A DNA stretch of 64,000 nt. Source: Saccharomonospora marina XMU15. Its GTDB lineage: Bacteria > Actinomycetota > Actinomycetes > Mycobacteriales > Pseudonocardiaceae. Below, piece after piece: positions 1 through 8,534 of this stretch. A program made the translations under genes and the position numbers. Location of the stretch: contig NZ_CM001439.1 of the NCBI RefSeq assembly GCF_000244955.1, positions 5,687,279 to 5,751,278 on the forward strand, given 5' to 3'. Under the pieces are notes generated by a model. It ran no database searches. It was not told the origin of the DNA and saw only the letters and a list, made by a program, of their open reading frames with translations. The stretch's first letter is position 1. Each line of letters opens with the position of its first letter.

Positions 1-2
1 CG

Positions 3-1613
3 CCGACGGCGCAGGTTGCGGCGCTGCTCGACGACGGCGACGAGCGGCTGACCAACACGCCGCCGCCTCCCCCGAAGCGACCCGGGCAAGCACCGCCGGC
101 GCCTCCCCGGCCACCCCGGCAGGCACCCCCGCCCCCGCCGGAGCGGTCGCTGGAAGACCGGCTGACGATGACCGACCAACTCGAGCCCGTCGACGACGCG
201 ACCAAGTACCGGCGCAAGATCGACGATTCGCTCGCCCGGTTCTCCGCGGCACACGACGAGTTGGAGGCCGAGGAGCAGGAACGCCGCAGGCGTCGCAGCC
301 GGCTGGCGGCACGGCTGGAGCAGACAAGGACGAAGCTGCAGCGCGTGGTGTCCACCGCACGGGGTTCCGGCACGCCACGGCGTGACGGTGACCCCGACGA
401 CGCCGAGGAGGATGCTCAAGGGGCCGGTGAGCCGGACCAGGAGCACAGCGAGTCAGCCGACGAGGACGACAGGGCCGAGCGACGGGCGGGCGTCGCGACG
501 CGGATCAAGCTCGGGCGGCTCGACCGCGTGCTGGCAGGCCGGGCCACGTGTGTCGTCATCGCGGTGCTCGTCTTCCTCGCCACCGGAGTCGCCTGGGGCG
601 CCAAGACCTGGTTCAACTCCAAGTTCAACGAGATCGCGGCGCTCGACGAGAACTCCGCCGACATCCGCAACGCCTCGGCCCAGCTCGGCGACGAGAACTT
701 CCTCATCGTCGGCTCCGACACGCGTGAGGGCGCGGCAGCCGAGGAGAACGTCGGGGACGCCGACGGCATCCCCGGCGCCCGCTCCGACACGGTGATGCTC
801 GCGCACGTACCCAAGGACCGCAGGCGCGCCGTGGTCATCTCGTTCCCGAGGGATCTCGAGGTGAGCCGCCCCGCGTGCGAGCGGTGGGATTCCGCGACCG
901 GCGAGTACGGCGAGGTGATCGAGGCGGCGGAGCGGGTGAAGCTCAACTCGGCGTTCACCGTCGGTGGCCCGCGCTGTGTGACGAAGCTCATCCAGCAACT
1001 GTCCGGAATGAAGATCAACCACTTCGTCGGCATCGACTTCCACGGCTTCAAGGGCATGGTCGACGCGGTCGGCGGGGTGACCGTGCACCTCGACGAGCCG
1101 ATGCGTGACCAGGAGCTCGGCCTCATCGTCGCGGAGACCGGTGACGTGGTGCTGCGTGGCGATCAGGCACTGAACTTCGTGCGGGCGCGCAAGGTCTACG
1201 GCGACCCGACGTTCTCCGACTACGGCCGGATGCAACGGCAGCAGCAGTTCATGTCGTCGCTGCTGAAGGCGACACTGTCGCGAAACGTGCTGCTCGACAT
1301 GGGCAGGCTGAGCGACTTCGTCAACGCCTTCGCCGCCTCGACGTTCGGCGAGAACATCGGTGTGGACGAGCTACTCACCCTCGCGCAGTCGATGCGCGGC
1401 CTCGACGCGGGCAGCGTCCAGTTCCTCACCGTGCCCACCGTCGGCGAGGCCAACGATCGCGGCAACGAGGTGATGCTGCAGCGGGAATCTCGCGAGCTGT
1501 TCCGCGCGCTGATCGAGAACACGCCGCTGCCGGGCGAGGAGGCCGAGCGCGGCACGTCCGGTCCCGAGCAGGCGACACCCGCGTCCGGCACCCCGCAGGC
1601 CGCACCCATGTAG
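3..1613 (+). CDS. LytR-CpsA-Psr (LCP) family cell-wall ligase, 5' end outside window
   Basis: LCP proteins transfer lipid-linked glycopolymers (arabinogalactan or teichoic-type) onto peptidoglycan at the outer face of the membrane. Numbered from the ATG at 168, a basic cytoplasmic N-terminus precedes one membrane helix (about residues 125-147). The LCP catalytic domain follows (about 170-360), with the conserved phosphate-binding arginine context FPRDLEV and the DxxD/R-rich core. The tail is proline/alanine-rich. The frame has no stop between base 3 and 168 and encodes a proline-rich segment (PPPPPKRPGQ), so the true start probably lies upstream of this window and the ATG at 168 is internal. 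The neighbour order LCP-phoU-pst recalls Rv0822c-Rv0821c of M. tuberculosis. The family is secure; the exact glycopolymer substrate is unknown. Confidence 0.9.
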   Translation, partial: PTAQVAALLDDGDERLTNTPPPPPKRPGQAPPAPPRPPRQAPPPPPERSLEDRLTMTDQLEPVDDATKYRRKIDDSLARFSAAHDELEAEEQERRRRRSRLAARLEQTRTKLQRVVSTARGSGTPRRDGDPDDAEEDAQGAGEPDQEHSESADEDDRAERRAGVATRIKLGRLDRVLAGRATCVVIAVLVFLATGVAWGAKTWFNSKFNEIAALDENSADIRNASAQLGDENFLIVGSDTREGAAAEENVGDADGIPGARSDTVMLAHVPKDRRRAVVISFPRDLEVSRPACERWDSATGEYGEVIEAAERVKLNSAFTVGGPRCVTKLIQQLSGMKINHFVGIDFHGFKGMVDAVGGVTVHLDEPMRDQELGLIVAETGDVVLRGDQALNFVRARKVYGDPTFSDYGRMQRQQQFMSSLLKATLSRNVLLDMGRLSDFVNAFAASTFGENIGVDELLTLAQSMRGLDAGSVQFLTVPTVGEANDRGNEVMLQRESRELFRALIENTPLPGEEAERGTSGPEQATPASGTPQAAPM

Positions 1614-1630
1614 CCCACATATAAGCCCAG

Positions 1631-1685
1631 GTTCACCTCGGGTTCACTTCGCGATGCGCCCACGGTGGCGACGCGGACGTAAAGT
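1631..1685 (+). promoter_or_regulatory. PHO box and -10 of phoU
   Basis: Two 11-nt direct repeats, GTTCACCTCGG (1631-1641) and GTTCACTTCGC (1642-1652), match the GTTCACC-type repeat units bound by PhoP in Streptomyces. The -10-like TAAAGT (1680-1685) begins after a 27-bp gap and ends 7 nt before the phoU ATG, so transcription probably starts at or next to the start codon. Confidence 0.75.
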
Positions 1686-1692
1686 GGCCGAC

Positions 1693-2355
1693 ATGCGCGA
1701 GGCTTACCACGTTGAACTCGAGAATCTGGCCGAACGGCTCGCCGGCATGTCCGGCCAGGTCGCCGACGCCATGGAGCGAGCGACCAAGGCCATGCTCGAG
1801 TCCGATCTCGAACTGGCGGAGCGGGTCATCAGTGACGACTCCCTTGTGGACGACGCGCGCGCGGACTGCGAGGAGCAGGCATACGCGTTGCTGGCGCTGC
1901 AGGCCCCCGTCGCGACGGACCTTCGTGTCGTGCTCGCCGCCATTCACGCCGCGGAGAGCCTTGAGCGGATGGGTGACCTAGCACTGCACGTCGCCAAGGC
2001 CGCCCGCAGGCGTCACCCCGACCCGGTGTTGCCGCAGAACGTACGGCCGTACTTCGACGAGATGGGCAAGGCCGCGGTGCGCCTGGCTCGGCGTGCCGAG
2101 CAGGTCATCCGCACCAGGGACGTGGAGGCGGCAAGGGCCATCGAGACCGACGACGACCAGGTCGACGACATCCACCGGCACCTGTTCAGCGTGCTGATGG
2201 ACAAGGACTGGCCGCACGGGGTGGCCGCGGCGGTGGACGTCACCCTGCTAGGGCGGTTCTACGAGCGCTACGCAGACCACGCCGTGTCGGTCGCCAGAAG
2301 GATGGTGTTCGTTGTCACCGGCCGGATGCCGGGGTATTCCGCCACCGAGGCGTGA
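1693..2355 (+). CDS. phoU: Phosphate-signalling accessory protein PhoU
   Basis: This is a cytoplasmic regulator that couples the Pst phosphate transporter to the PhoR/PhoP two-component system and represses the Pho response when phosphate is plentiful. The 220-residue protein has the usual two PhoU three-helix repeats (about 10-105 and 115-210), with the metal/phosphate-site acidic context ERMGDLALHVA in the first and ERYADHAVSVARR in the second. I chose the ATG at 1693 (MREAYHVELENL) because homologues begin there and TAAAGT lies 7 nt upstream; the longer in-frame start at 1654 would add 13 non-conserved residues. It precedes pstSCAB in the same direction. phoR and phoP are not in the window. 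Confidence 0.93.
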   Translation: MREAYHVELENLAERLAGMSGQVADAMERATKAMLESDLELAERVISDDSLVDDARADCEEQAYALLALQAPVATDLRVVLAAIHAAESLERMGDLALHVAKAARRRHPDPVLPQNVRPYFDEMGKAAVRLARRAEQVIRTRDVEAARAIETDDDQVDDIHRHLFSVLMDKDWPHGVAAAVDVTLLGRFYERYADHAVSVARRMVFVVTGRMPGYSATEA

Positions 2356-2490
2356 GCGAGGCATGAGGGCGCGTGACCGGCGAGGACGGCACCGACCGGC
2401 CATTTTCCGGACCACTACGGTAAGGCTGTGCGCTAACGCTGCGTCACGACTCCGTAATGTCGCTGTGACGTACTTCCAATGTCAAATTGC

Positions 2491-2545
2491 GTTCATGTTT
2501 CGTTCACCAGCACTGCCCTGCCGTGTCATGTCGCCGCCCTAGCGT
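2491..2545 (+). promoter_or_regulatory. PHO box and -10 of pstS
   Basis: The 11-nt repeats GTTCATGTTTC (2491-2501) and GTTCACCAGCA (2502-2512) form a PHO box, with a weaker unit at 2480-2490. TAGCGT (2540-2545) is a plausible -10 and starts 27 bp after the box, the same gap as at phoU. This predicts a 5' leader of about 58 nt before the pstS GTG. Apart from this the 254-bp phoU-pstS spacer shows nothing recognisable. Confidence 0.75.
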
Positions 2546-2609
2546 CCAGCCGCGTGAGCATCCCCAGTGGTCGGCTGCTGCCGGCCGCGAGACTCGGAAG
2601 AGGTTTACT

Positions 2610-3713
2610 GTGAAGCGTTACCCACTGGGCCGCGTTCTCGCCCTCCCAGCGGCGGCCGCGCTCACCTTCGGCCTTGTGGCCTGTGGCTCGGCGAACGAGG
2701 AAGGCGGGGGCAACGAGTCCGGTAACGGTGGCTCGGGCCTTTCGGGCACGATCTCGGGCGCGGGTTCGAGCGCGCAGGACGCCGCACAGCAGGCCTGGCA
2801 GGCGGGCTTCATCGGCAAGAACCCCGATGTGACGGTCAACTACGACCCGATCGGCTCCGGCGGTGGTCGCGAGCAGTTCGTCTCGGGGGGCTCCGACTTC
2901 GGTGGCACCGACGCCTACCTCGACGAGGAGGAGCTGGCCGCCGCCAAGAAGCGGTGCGGCGAAGTCGTCGAGATCCCGACCTACGTCTCGCCGATCGCGG
3001 TCATCTTCAACGTCGAAGGCGTCGACGAGCTGAACCTCAAGCCGGCCACGATCGCCAAGATCTTCAACCAGAAGATCACGAAGTGGAACGACCCGGCCAT
3101 CGCCGCCGACAACCCGGGTGTGCAGCTGCCGGACACGGCGATCTCGCCGGTGAACCGCTCCGACGAGTCCGGCACCACCGAGAACTTCGTCGAGTACCTC
3201 AAGGCCGCCGCGCCGCAGGACTGGCCGCACGAGGTCAGCGGCGACTGGCCGGTCAAGGGTGGTGAGGCCGCACAGGGCACCTCTGGCGTCGTGCAGGCCG
3301 TCACCAATGGTAATGGCACCATCGGCTACGCCGACGCCAGCCAGGCGGGCGAGCTGAGCACAGCCAAGGTCGGTGTCGGTGACGAGTTCGTCGGCTACTC
3401 CCCGGAGGCGGCGGCCAAGGTGCTCGATGTCTCCGAGCGGGTGGAGGGTCGCGGCGAGTACAGCTTCGCCTACGACCTCGCCCGCGACACCACCGAGTCG
3501 GGCACCTACCCGATCGTGCTGGTGTCCTACGAGATCGCGTGCACCAACTACGACGACGCGAACAAGGCCGAGCTGGTCAAGGGCTACTTCGACTACATGA
3601 TCAGCGAAGAGGGCCAGCAGGCCTCGGCCAAGTCCGCGGGATCGGCGCCGATCTCCGACAAGCTCCGTCAGCAGATCCAGCCGGCGGTGGACGCCATCGG
3701 CTCCGGTAGCTGA
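2610..3713 (+). CDS. pstS: Phosphate-binding lipoprotein PstS
   Basis: This is the extracellular phosphate receptor of the high-affinity ABC importer. The 367-residue protein has a lipoprotein signal peptide with the lipobox LVAC (Cys about residue 25), a Gly/Ser/Asn-rich linker and a type II periplasmic-binding fold. Phosphate-contact motifs are visible: GAGSSAQ near residue 50, SGGSDFGGTD, and NRSDESGTT in the second lobe. I chose the GTG at 2610 because the purine-rich GGAAGAGG sequence sits just upstream and the protein then begins with a basic signal (MKRYPLGR); the earlier frame-open codons give no signal sequence. It is first in pstSCAB behind a PHO box. Confidence 0.95.
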   Translation: MKRYPLGRVLALPAAAALTFGLVACGSANEEGGGNESGNGGSGLSGTISGAGSSAQDAAQQAWQAGFIGKNPDVTVNYDPIGSGGGREQFVSGGSDFGGTDAYLDEEELAAAKKRCGEVVEIPTYVSPIAVIFNVEGVDELNLKPATIAKIFNQKITKWNDPAIAADNPGVQLPDTAISPVNRSDESGTTENFVEYLKAAAPQDWPHEVSGDWPVKGGEAAQGTSGVVQAVTNGNGTIGYADASQAGELSTAKVGVGDEFVGYSPEAAAKVLDVSERVEGRGEYSFAYDLARDTTESGTYPIVLVSYEIACTNYDDANKAELVKGYFDYMISEEGQQASAKSAGSAPISDKLRQQIQPAVDAIGSGS

Positions 3714-3734
3714 CAGCGACATCGGTTCCACACT

Positions 3735-3770
3735 GTCCGGGTGGCCACCCCGCTGGGTGACCACCCGGAC
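3735..3770 (+). terminator. Intercistronic hairpin between pstS and pstC
   Basis: The arms 3735-3750 and 3755-3770 pair over 16 bp with one C-A mismatch around the tetraloop CGCT. There is no T-tract. Its position 24 nt before pstC suits partial termination or protection of the pstS mRNA end, giving more binding protein than permease. Confidence 0.65.
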
Positions 3771-3793
3771 ATCCGCGTAAGAAGGGATGGCAC

Positions 3794-4741
3794 GTGTTCC
3801 CCAGCACAGCGGAGAGGTCGCAAGCACGAAAAGTGCCGCAGCGACCAGGGGACCGCATCTTCGCGGGCGCCTCGACCGCAGCGGGCGTCCTGATCCTCAT
3901 CGTCCTCGCAGGGGTCGCCGCGTTCCTGCTCGTGGAGGCCTGGCCCTCGCTGACCGCTCCCGCGGAGGAAATCCCAGGCGGCGAGGGCATCGCGGTCTAC
4001 GTCTGGCCGCTGCTGTTCGGCACCCTGCTCTCGGCGATGTTCGCCCTGCTACTGGCCGCACCACTGGCGGTGGCGATCGCGCTGTTCGTCACCTACTACG
4101 CGCCTCGCCGACTCTCCCAAGCGCTTGGCTATCTCATCGACCTGCTCGCCGCCGTGCCGAGCATCATCTACGGCCTTTGGGGGTTCACCCAGCTCGCCCC
4201 GCTGACGGTCGAACCGACCACCTGGCTTTCGGAGAACCTCGGCTTCATCCCGTTCTTCGCGGGACCACCTTCGGCCACCGGCCGCACCATGTTGGTGGCG
4301 ATCCTCGTGCTCGCGGTGATGATCCTGCCGATCATCACCGCCGTGGTCAGGGAGGCGTTCCGGCAGACACCTCGGCTGCACGAGGAAGCCTCGCTCGCGC
4401 TCGGCGCCACCCGCTGGGAGATGATCAAGATGGCGCCGCTGCCTTTCGGCAGGTCGAGCATCATCGGTGCCTCCATGCTGGGGCTCGGCCGGGCGCTCGG
4501 CGAGACCATGGCGGTGGCGATCGTGCTCTCGGTGTCCGGCGGCGTCACCTTCAACCTCATCGGCACGGGTAATCCCTCGACCATCGCCGCCAACATCGCG
4601 TTGCAGTTCCCCGAGTCGACAGGCATCGCCGTCAACACCCTGATCGCGTCCGGGCTCGTGCTGTTCGCCCTCACGCTGGTGGTCAACATGGCTGCCCGTG
4701 CGGTGATCGAGCGGCGCAAGGAATTCTCGGGAGCCAACTGA
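3794..4741 (+). CDS. pstC: Phosphate ABC transporter permease PstC
   Basis: This is an integral membrane subunit of the Pst importer; with PstA it forms the phosphate channel. The 315-residue protein has about six transmembrane helices and the MetI-like permease domain. The EAA cytoplasmic loop that contacts PstB is LHEEASLALGATRWEM (about 195-210). The GTG at 3794 follows GAAGGG with 7-nt spacing. Its stop overlaps the pstA start by one base (TGATG), so translation is coupled. Confidence 0.94.
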   Translation: MFPSTAERSQARKVPQRPGDRIFAGASTAAGVLILIVLAGVAAFLLVEAWPSLTAPAEEIPGGEGIAVYVWPLLFGTLLSAMFALLLAAPLAVAIALFVTYYAPRRLSQALGYLIDLLAAVPSIIYGLWGFTQLAPLTVEPTTWLSENLGFIPFFAGPPSATGRTMLVAILVLAVMILPIITAVVREAFRQTPRLHEEASLALGATRWEMIKMAPLPFGRSSIIGASMLGLGRALGETMAVAIVLSVSGGVTFNLIGTGNPSTIAANIALQFPESTGIAVNTLIASGLVLFALTLVVNMAARAVIERRKEFSGAN

Positions 4742-5832
4742 TGCCCACTCCGACAACCTCCCGCGAACCGGGGCAACCCGACCTGTACGCACCGCTGACC
4801 GGTGTCCCGCTGACCCACGGCCAGCTACCCCGAGGGGCCGCGGTCGGCACGCTCGCCGCCACCGTGGCGGCGGCGGGCGCTCTCGTGCTGTTCGGCGACT
4901 GGAACGTGGCCGCGACCGCGGTTCTCGCCGCCGTGGCCTACACCGTCGTGGTCTACGTGTGGTCGCGTGCCGTCGAGGGCAGAAGGAAGGCCGTCGACAG
5001 GCTGGTGACAGCCGTCGTGACGTGCGCGTTCCTGCTGGCGCTGCTGCCGCTGATCTCGGTGATCATTACGGTGGTCTCCAAGGGTGTCGCCCGCTTCGAC
5101 ATGGAGTTCTTCACCTACTCGATGCGTGGCGTCGTCGGCGAGGGCGGTGGTGTCTACCACGCCATCATGGGCACGCTCATCATCACCGGGCTCGCCACCC
5201 TCATCTCGGTGCCCGTCGGCATGCTCACCGCCATCTACCTGGTGGAGTACGGGCGAGGCCGCCTCGCCAAGGCCATCACGTTCTTCGTCGACGTGATGAC
5301 CGGTATCCCCTCGATCGTGGCAGGTCTGTTCGCGTACGCGCTGTTCGCGCTGATCTTCGGCCCGGGGATACGCATGGGCATCATGGGCGCCATCGCGCTG
5401 AGCGTGCTGATGGTGCCCGTGGTGGTCCGCTCCACCGAGGAGATGCTCAAGCTGGTGCCCAACGAACTGCGGGAGGCGTCCTACGCGCTCGCGGTGCCGA
5501 AGTGGCGGACGATCCTCAGGGTGGTGCTGCCCACTTCGCTGGCCGGTATCGCCACCGGTGTCACCCTGGCCATCGCGAGGGTCATCGGCGAGACCGCGCC
5601 ACTGCTGGTCACGGTGGGCATCACCAGCAGTGACAACTTCGATCCGTTCGACGGTCGCATGGCAACCCTGTCGGTATTCTCCTACTACGAGTACGTCTCA
5701 CCCGGCTACCCACCGGAACCGGCACTGGAGCGGGCATGGGCGGCAGCACTCCTGCTGATCATCATCGTCATGCTGCTCAACCTTGTCGCGCGGCTCATCT
5801 CCCGGCTGTTCGCACCGAAGACCCGCGGGTGA
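4741..5832 (+). CDS. pstA: Phosphate ABC transporter permease PstA
   Basis: This is the second membrane subunit of the phosphate importer. At 363 residues it is longer than the usual 280-300. The extra length is an N-terminal segment with two more predicted membrane helices (about 35-75) before the core six-helix MetI-like domain. The EAA loop reads LREASYALAVPKWRT (about 240-254), and the GETAPLLVTVG motif follows. It begins at the ATG overlapping the pstC stop and is followed 25 bp later by pstB. Confidence 0.94.
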   Translation: MPTPTTSREPGQPDLYAPLTGVPLTHGQLPRGAAVGTLAATVAAAGALVLFGDWNVAATAVLAAVAYTVVVYVWSRAVEGRRKAVDRLVTAVVTCAFLLALLPLISVIITVVSKGVARFDMEFFTYSMRGVVGEGGGVYHAIMGTLIITGLATLISVPVGMLTAIYLVEYGRGRLAKAITFFVDVMTGIPSIVAGLFAYALFALIFGPGIRMGIMGAIALSVLMVPVVVRSTEEMLKLVPNELREASYALAVPKWRTILRVVLPTSLAGIATGVTLAIARVIGETAPLLVTVGITSSDNFDPFDGRMATLSVFSYYEYVSPGYPPEPALERAWAAALLLIIIVMLLNLVARLISRLFAPKTRG

Positions 5833-5857
5833 GCGGGACACAGGATAGGAAAGCACT

Positions 5858-6637
5858 GTGGCAAAGCGCATCGAGGTCAAGGATCTCGACATCTACTACG
5901 ACAAGTTCCTCGCCGTGCAGGGCGTGTCGATGACGATCCAGCCACGGGCGGTCACCGCGCTGATCGGGCCTTCCGGCTGTGGCAAGTCGACGTTCCTGCG
6001 CACGCTCAACCGGATGCACGAACTGGTGCCGAACGCCCGCGTCGAGGGCAAGGTCTTCATGGACGACCAGGACCTCTACGCGCCAGGGGTCGACCCGGTG
6101 CGGGTCCGCAGCCAGATCGGCATGGTCTTCCAGCGCCCCAACCCGTTCCCGACGATGTCGATCTATGACAACGTCGCCGCGGGCATGAAGCTGAACGGCA
6201 GGCGCATGAAGCGGTCCGAACTGGACGACCTGGTGGAGCGGTCGCTGCGCTCGGCGAACCTGTGGGAAGAGGTCAAGGACCGGCTCGGCAAGCCCGGTTC
6301 CGGCCTTTCCGGCGGGCAGCAGCAGCGGCTGTGCATCGCCAGGGCCATCGCGGTGCAGCCGGAGGTGCTGTTGATGGACGAGCCGTGTTCGGCCCTCGAC
6401 CCCATCTCGACCCAGGCCATCGAGGACCTGATGCTGGAGTTGAAGGCCAACTACACCATCGTGATCGTCACGCACAACATGCAGCAGGCGGCGCGGGTCA
6501 GCGACACCACCGGCTTTTTCAACCTGCGTGGTGTAGGGCAGCCCGGTGAACTGGTGGAGATCGACGAGACCGCGAAGATCTTCTCCACACCGAGCCAGAA
6601 GGCCACCGAGGACTACATCTCCGGACGCTTCGGCTGA
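5858..6637 (+). CDS. pstB: Phosphate ABC transporter ATP-binding protein PstB
   Basis: This is the ATPase that powers phosphate import. The 259-residue protein has all nucleotide-binding motifs: Walker [10 protein letters not shown] (about 39-47), Q-loop [10 protein letters not shown], signature LSGGQQQRL (about 149-157), Walker [13 protein letters not shown] and the switch histidine in IVTHNMQQA. The GTG start at 5858 has AGGAAAG 4 nt upstream. It is last in pstSCAB and converges on mshD. In M. tuberculosis the pstB-like phoT also sits beside phoY2 and mshD (from memory). Confidence 0.96.
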   Translation: MAKRIEVKDLDIYYDKFLAVQGVSMTIQPRAVTALIGPSGCGKSTFLRTLNRMHELVPNARVEGKVFMDDQDLYAPGVDPVRVRSQIGMVFQRPNPFPTMSIYDNVAAGMKLNGRRMKRSELDDLVERSLRSANLWEEVKDRLGKPGSGLSGGQQQRLCIARAIAVQPEVLLMDEPCSALDPISTQAIEDLMLELKANYTIVIVTHNMQQAARVSDTTGFFNLRGVGQPGELVEIDETAKIFSTPSQKATEDYISGRFG

Positions 6638-6650
6638 GCCGCCGGACACG

Positions 6651-6684
6651 GTGCGGCCCGGCGCGGATCACCGCCGGGCCGCAC
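6651..6684. terminator. Bidirectional terminator between pstB and mshD
   Basis: A perfect 13-bp inverted repeat, GTGCGGCCCGGCG (6651-6663) and its complement (6672-6684), encloses an 8-nt loop. It fills the 49-bp gap between two convergent genes, so it probably ends both transcripts. T-tracts are absent, as is common in high-GC actinobacteria. Confidence 0.8.
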
Positions 6685-6686
6685 GA

Positions 6687-7598
6687 TCACGGGGCGGCGT
6701 ACTGCACGTCCGTCTCGACGGTCTCGAAGCCGAGGCCGCGGTAGACCGCCACCGCGGGTGCGTTGTCGCCCTCGACGTACAGAATCACCTGGCGCAGTCC
6801 CAGCGCACGCAGGTGGCGCAGGCCGGCCAGGGTCAGCGCCTTGCCGAGCCCACCACCCTGCGCGCTCGGGTCCACCCCGACCACGTAAACCTCGCCGACC
6901 GGCTCACCACCGAACCGGTCCGGGTTGGCATCGTGGACCTTCGTCCAGTGAAAGCCCACGATCCGGCCACTTTCGTTCTCGGCGAGGAAGAACCCCTGCG
7001 GGTCGAACCAGTCCTCCTGCTCGGCTCGCCGCAGGTCCGCCACCCCGAAGGCGCTCTGCTCGGGATGCCAGTCGAACGCGCGCGCGTTGACGTCGATGAC
7101 GCCCTGCTCGTCCTCACCGGGCACGAAGGTACGCAACCGCAGACCCTGACTCGGTTTCGGCTCGGGCCAGTCGGCCTCGGCCGCCGAGGCTCGCATCACC
7201 AGCAGCTCCCGCGCCCGGTTCAGCCCGAAGCGCTTGGCGAGCGCGGCGGCCGCCGGATGGTCGCCGTGGGACCACACTCGTGGCACGGATGCCGCCCGGA
7301 GCAACTCCTCCAGCAGCGCGGCGCCGTGGCCACGGCCCCGGTGAGCGGGATGTACGAGCAGTTCGGCGACCTGCCTGCCGAACGCGTCGCCTGCGGTGTC
7401 CAGATGTGCGTAGCCGACCAGGTCCGCGGCCCCGTCGAGTTGTCCGAGCAGGTGCCGCCCGCCGTGAAACTCCTCCGGCAGCGGTCCCGCCTGCCGCACC
7501 TGCGGCCTGCCATCGGACTCGCGCGCCGCCAGCAACAGTCGGCGCACCTCCTCGGTACGCGCGAGGTCGAGTTCGTCGACCCACACCAGCTTCAGCAT
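6687..7598 (-). CDS. mshD: Mycothiol synthase MshD
   Basis: This enzyme acetylates the cysteine amine of Cys-GlcN-Ins with acetyl-CoA, the last step of mycothiol synthesis. The 303-residue protein has two tandem GNAT domains. The acetyl-CoA P-loop reads HRGRGHGAALL in the N-terminal half (about 83-93) and SAQGGGLGKALT in the C-terminal, catalytic half (about 250-261). Length and layout match the family (about 300 residues). It lies 27 bp downstream of glnR on the same strand, as in mycobacteria, so the two are probably co-transcribed. Confidence 0.93.
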   Translation of the reverse strand: MLKLVWVDELDLARTEEVRRLLLAARESDGRPQVRQAGPLPEEFHGGRHLLGQLDGAADLVGYAHLDTAGDAFGRQVAELLVHPAHRGRGHGAALLEELLRAASVPRVWSHGDHPAAAALAKRFGLNRARELLVMRASAAEADWPEPKPSQGLRLRTFVPGEDEQGVIDVNARAFDWHPEQSAFGVADLRRAEQEDWFDPQGFFLAENESGRIVGFHWTKVHDANPDRFGGEPVGEVYVVGVDPSAQGGGLGKALTLAGLRHLRALGLRQVILYVEGDNAPAVAVYRGLGFETVETDVQYAAP

Positions 7599-7625
7599 GG
7601 GTCGAGGCTACGCCTGCGGGCCCGC

Positions 7626-8378
7626 TCAGCGAGTGGAGAGCTCTTCGGATTCCACGGGCCGGATAGCCGAGGGCAGGCCGGTCTTGGCCGCGCCTGCCGA
7701 CTTGCTCGGCCGCTCGAACTTGTAGCCGACGTTGCGCACGGTACCGATCATCTGCTCGTGCTCTGGGCCGAGCTTGGCACGCAACCTCCGCACGTGGACG
7801 TCGACGGTGCGGGTGCCTCCGAAGAAGTCGTAGCCCCACACCTCCTGCAGCAGCTGGGCGCGGGTGAAGACCCTGCCCGCATGCTGCGCGAGGTACTTGA
7901 GCAGCTCGAACTCCTTGTAGGTCAGCTCGAGGGTGCGCTTGCGCAGCCGCGCGGTGTAGGTCGCCTCGTCGATCACCAGGTCGCCGACCCGCAGCTCGGC
8001 GTCCACGTGAGAGGTAGCGCCGTCCTTGGTCGTCGCCAGCCGCAGCCGGGCGTCCACCTCGGCGGGGCCTGCCGTAGGCAACAGGATGTCATCGGTGCGC
8101 CACTCCGAGCTGACGGCCACCAGGCCGCCTTCGCCGACCACCGCGATCACCGGCGTCGTAGCGTCGTCGTCGCCCGCGCCCTTCAGCAGCCTGCACAGGC
8201 TCTTGGCCGAGGCCAGGTCACTGCGGGCGTCGAGCAGGATGACATCGCGGTGACCCGCGTCGAGGAGGGCTGTCACCTCCGGCGCGCGCACGCGTACGGT
8301 ATGCGGCAGCAGATCAAGAGCGGGCAGCACCGAGGTGGCATCGGATTCTCCAGTGAGTACCAGCAAATCCAGGCTCAT
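7626..8378 (-). CDS. glnR: Nitrogen-metabolism regulator GlnR (orphan OmpR-type)
   Basis: GlnR is the global nitrogen transcription factor of actinobacteria, controlling glnA, amt and assimilation genes. The 250-residue protein has an atypical N-terminal receiver domain with Asp50 (VILLDAR) but without the rest of the acidic phosphorylation pocket. A C-terminal winged-helix domain (about 130-230) carries the conserved segment [21 protein letters not shown]. No sensor kinase is adjacent, as expected. I chose the ATG at 8378 because GAGGTGG lies 5 nt upstream; GTG codons at 8387 and 8384 fall inside that Shine-Dalgarno stretch. It is divergent from lmeA across a 156-bp spacer. Confidence 0.93.
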   Translation of the reverse strand: MSLDLLVLTGESDATSVLPALDLLPHTVRVRAPEVTALLDAGHRDVILLDARSDLASAKSLCRLLKGAGDDDATTPVIAVVGEGGLVAVSSEWRTDDILLPTAGPAEVDARLRLATTKDGATSHVDAELRVGDLVIDEATYTARLRKRTLELTYKEFELLKYLAQHAGRVFTRAQLLQEVWGYDFFGGTRTVDVHVRRLRAKLGPEHEQMIGTVRNVGYKFERPSKSAGAAKTGLPSAIRPVESEELSTR

Positions 8379-8503
8379 CGCCACCACCTCAAGTATTCGG
8401 TTCGCCCTCGCGGAGAATCAGGGCCGGTACCCAATTGACGATAACCGCTGGGCGCCGGACGGCCCTAGTCCTGAAACCCGCATCACACCAGGTCGCAACA
8501 CCG

Positions 8504-8519
8504 GAAACATGCAGTTAAC
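8504..8519 (+). promoter_or_regulatory. Possible GlnR box in the glnR-lmeA spacer
   Basis: GAAAC-n6-TTAAC preserves the AC-n9-AC spacing of GlnR sites (gTnAC-n6-GnAAC) but the first half-site is off-consensus. It lies 16 bp before the lmeA start and 126 bp from glnR. The rest of the 8379-8534 spacer shows nothing clear. Confidence 0.3.
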
Positions 8520-8534
8520 AGAACGGACGCAATC

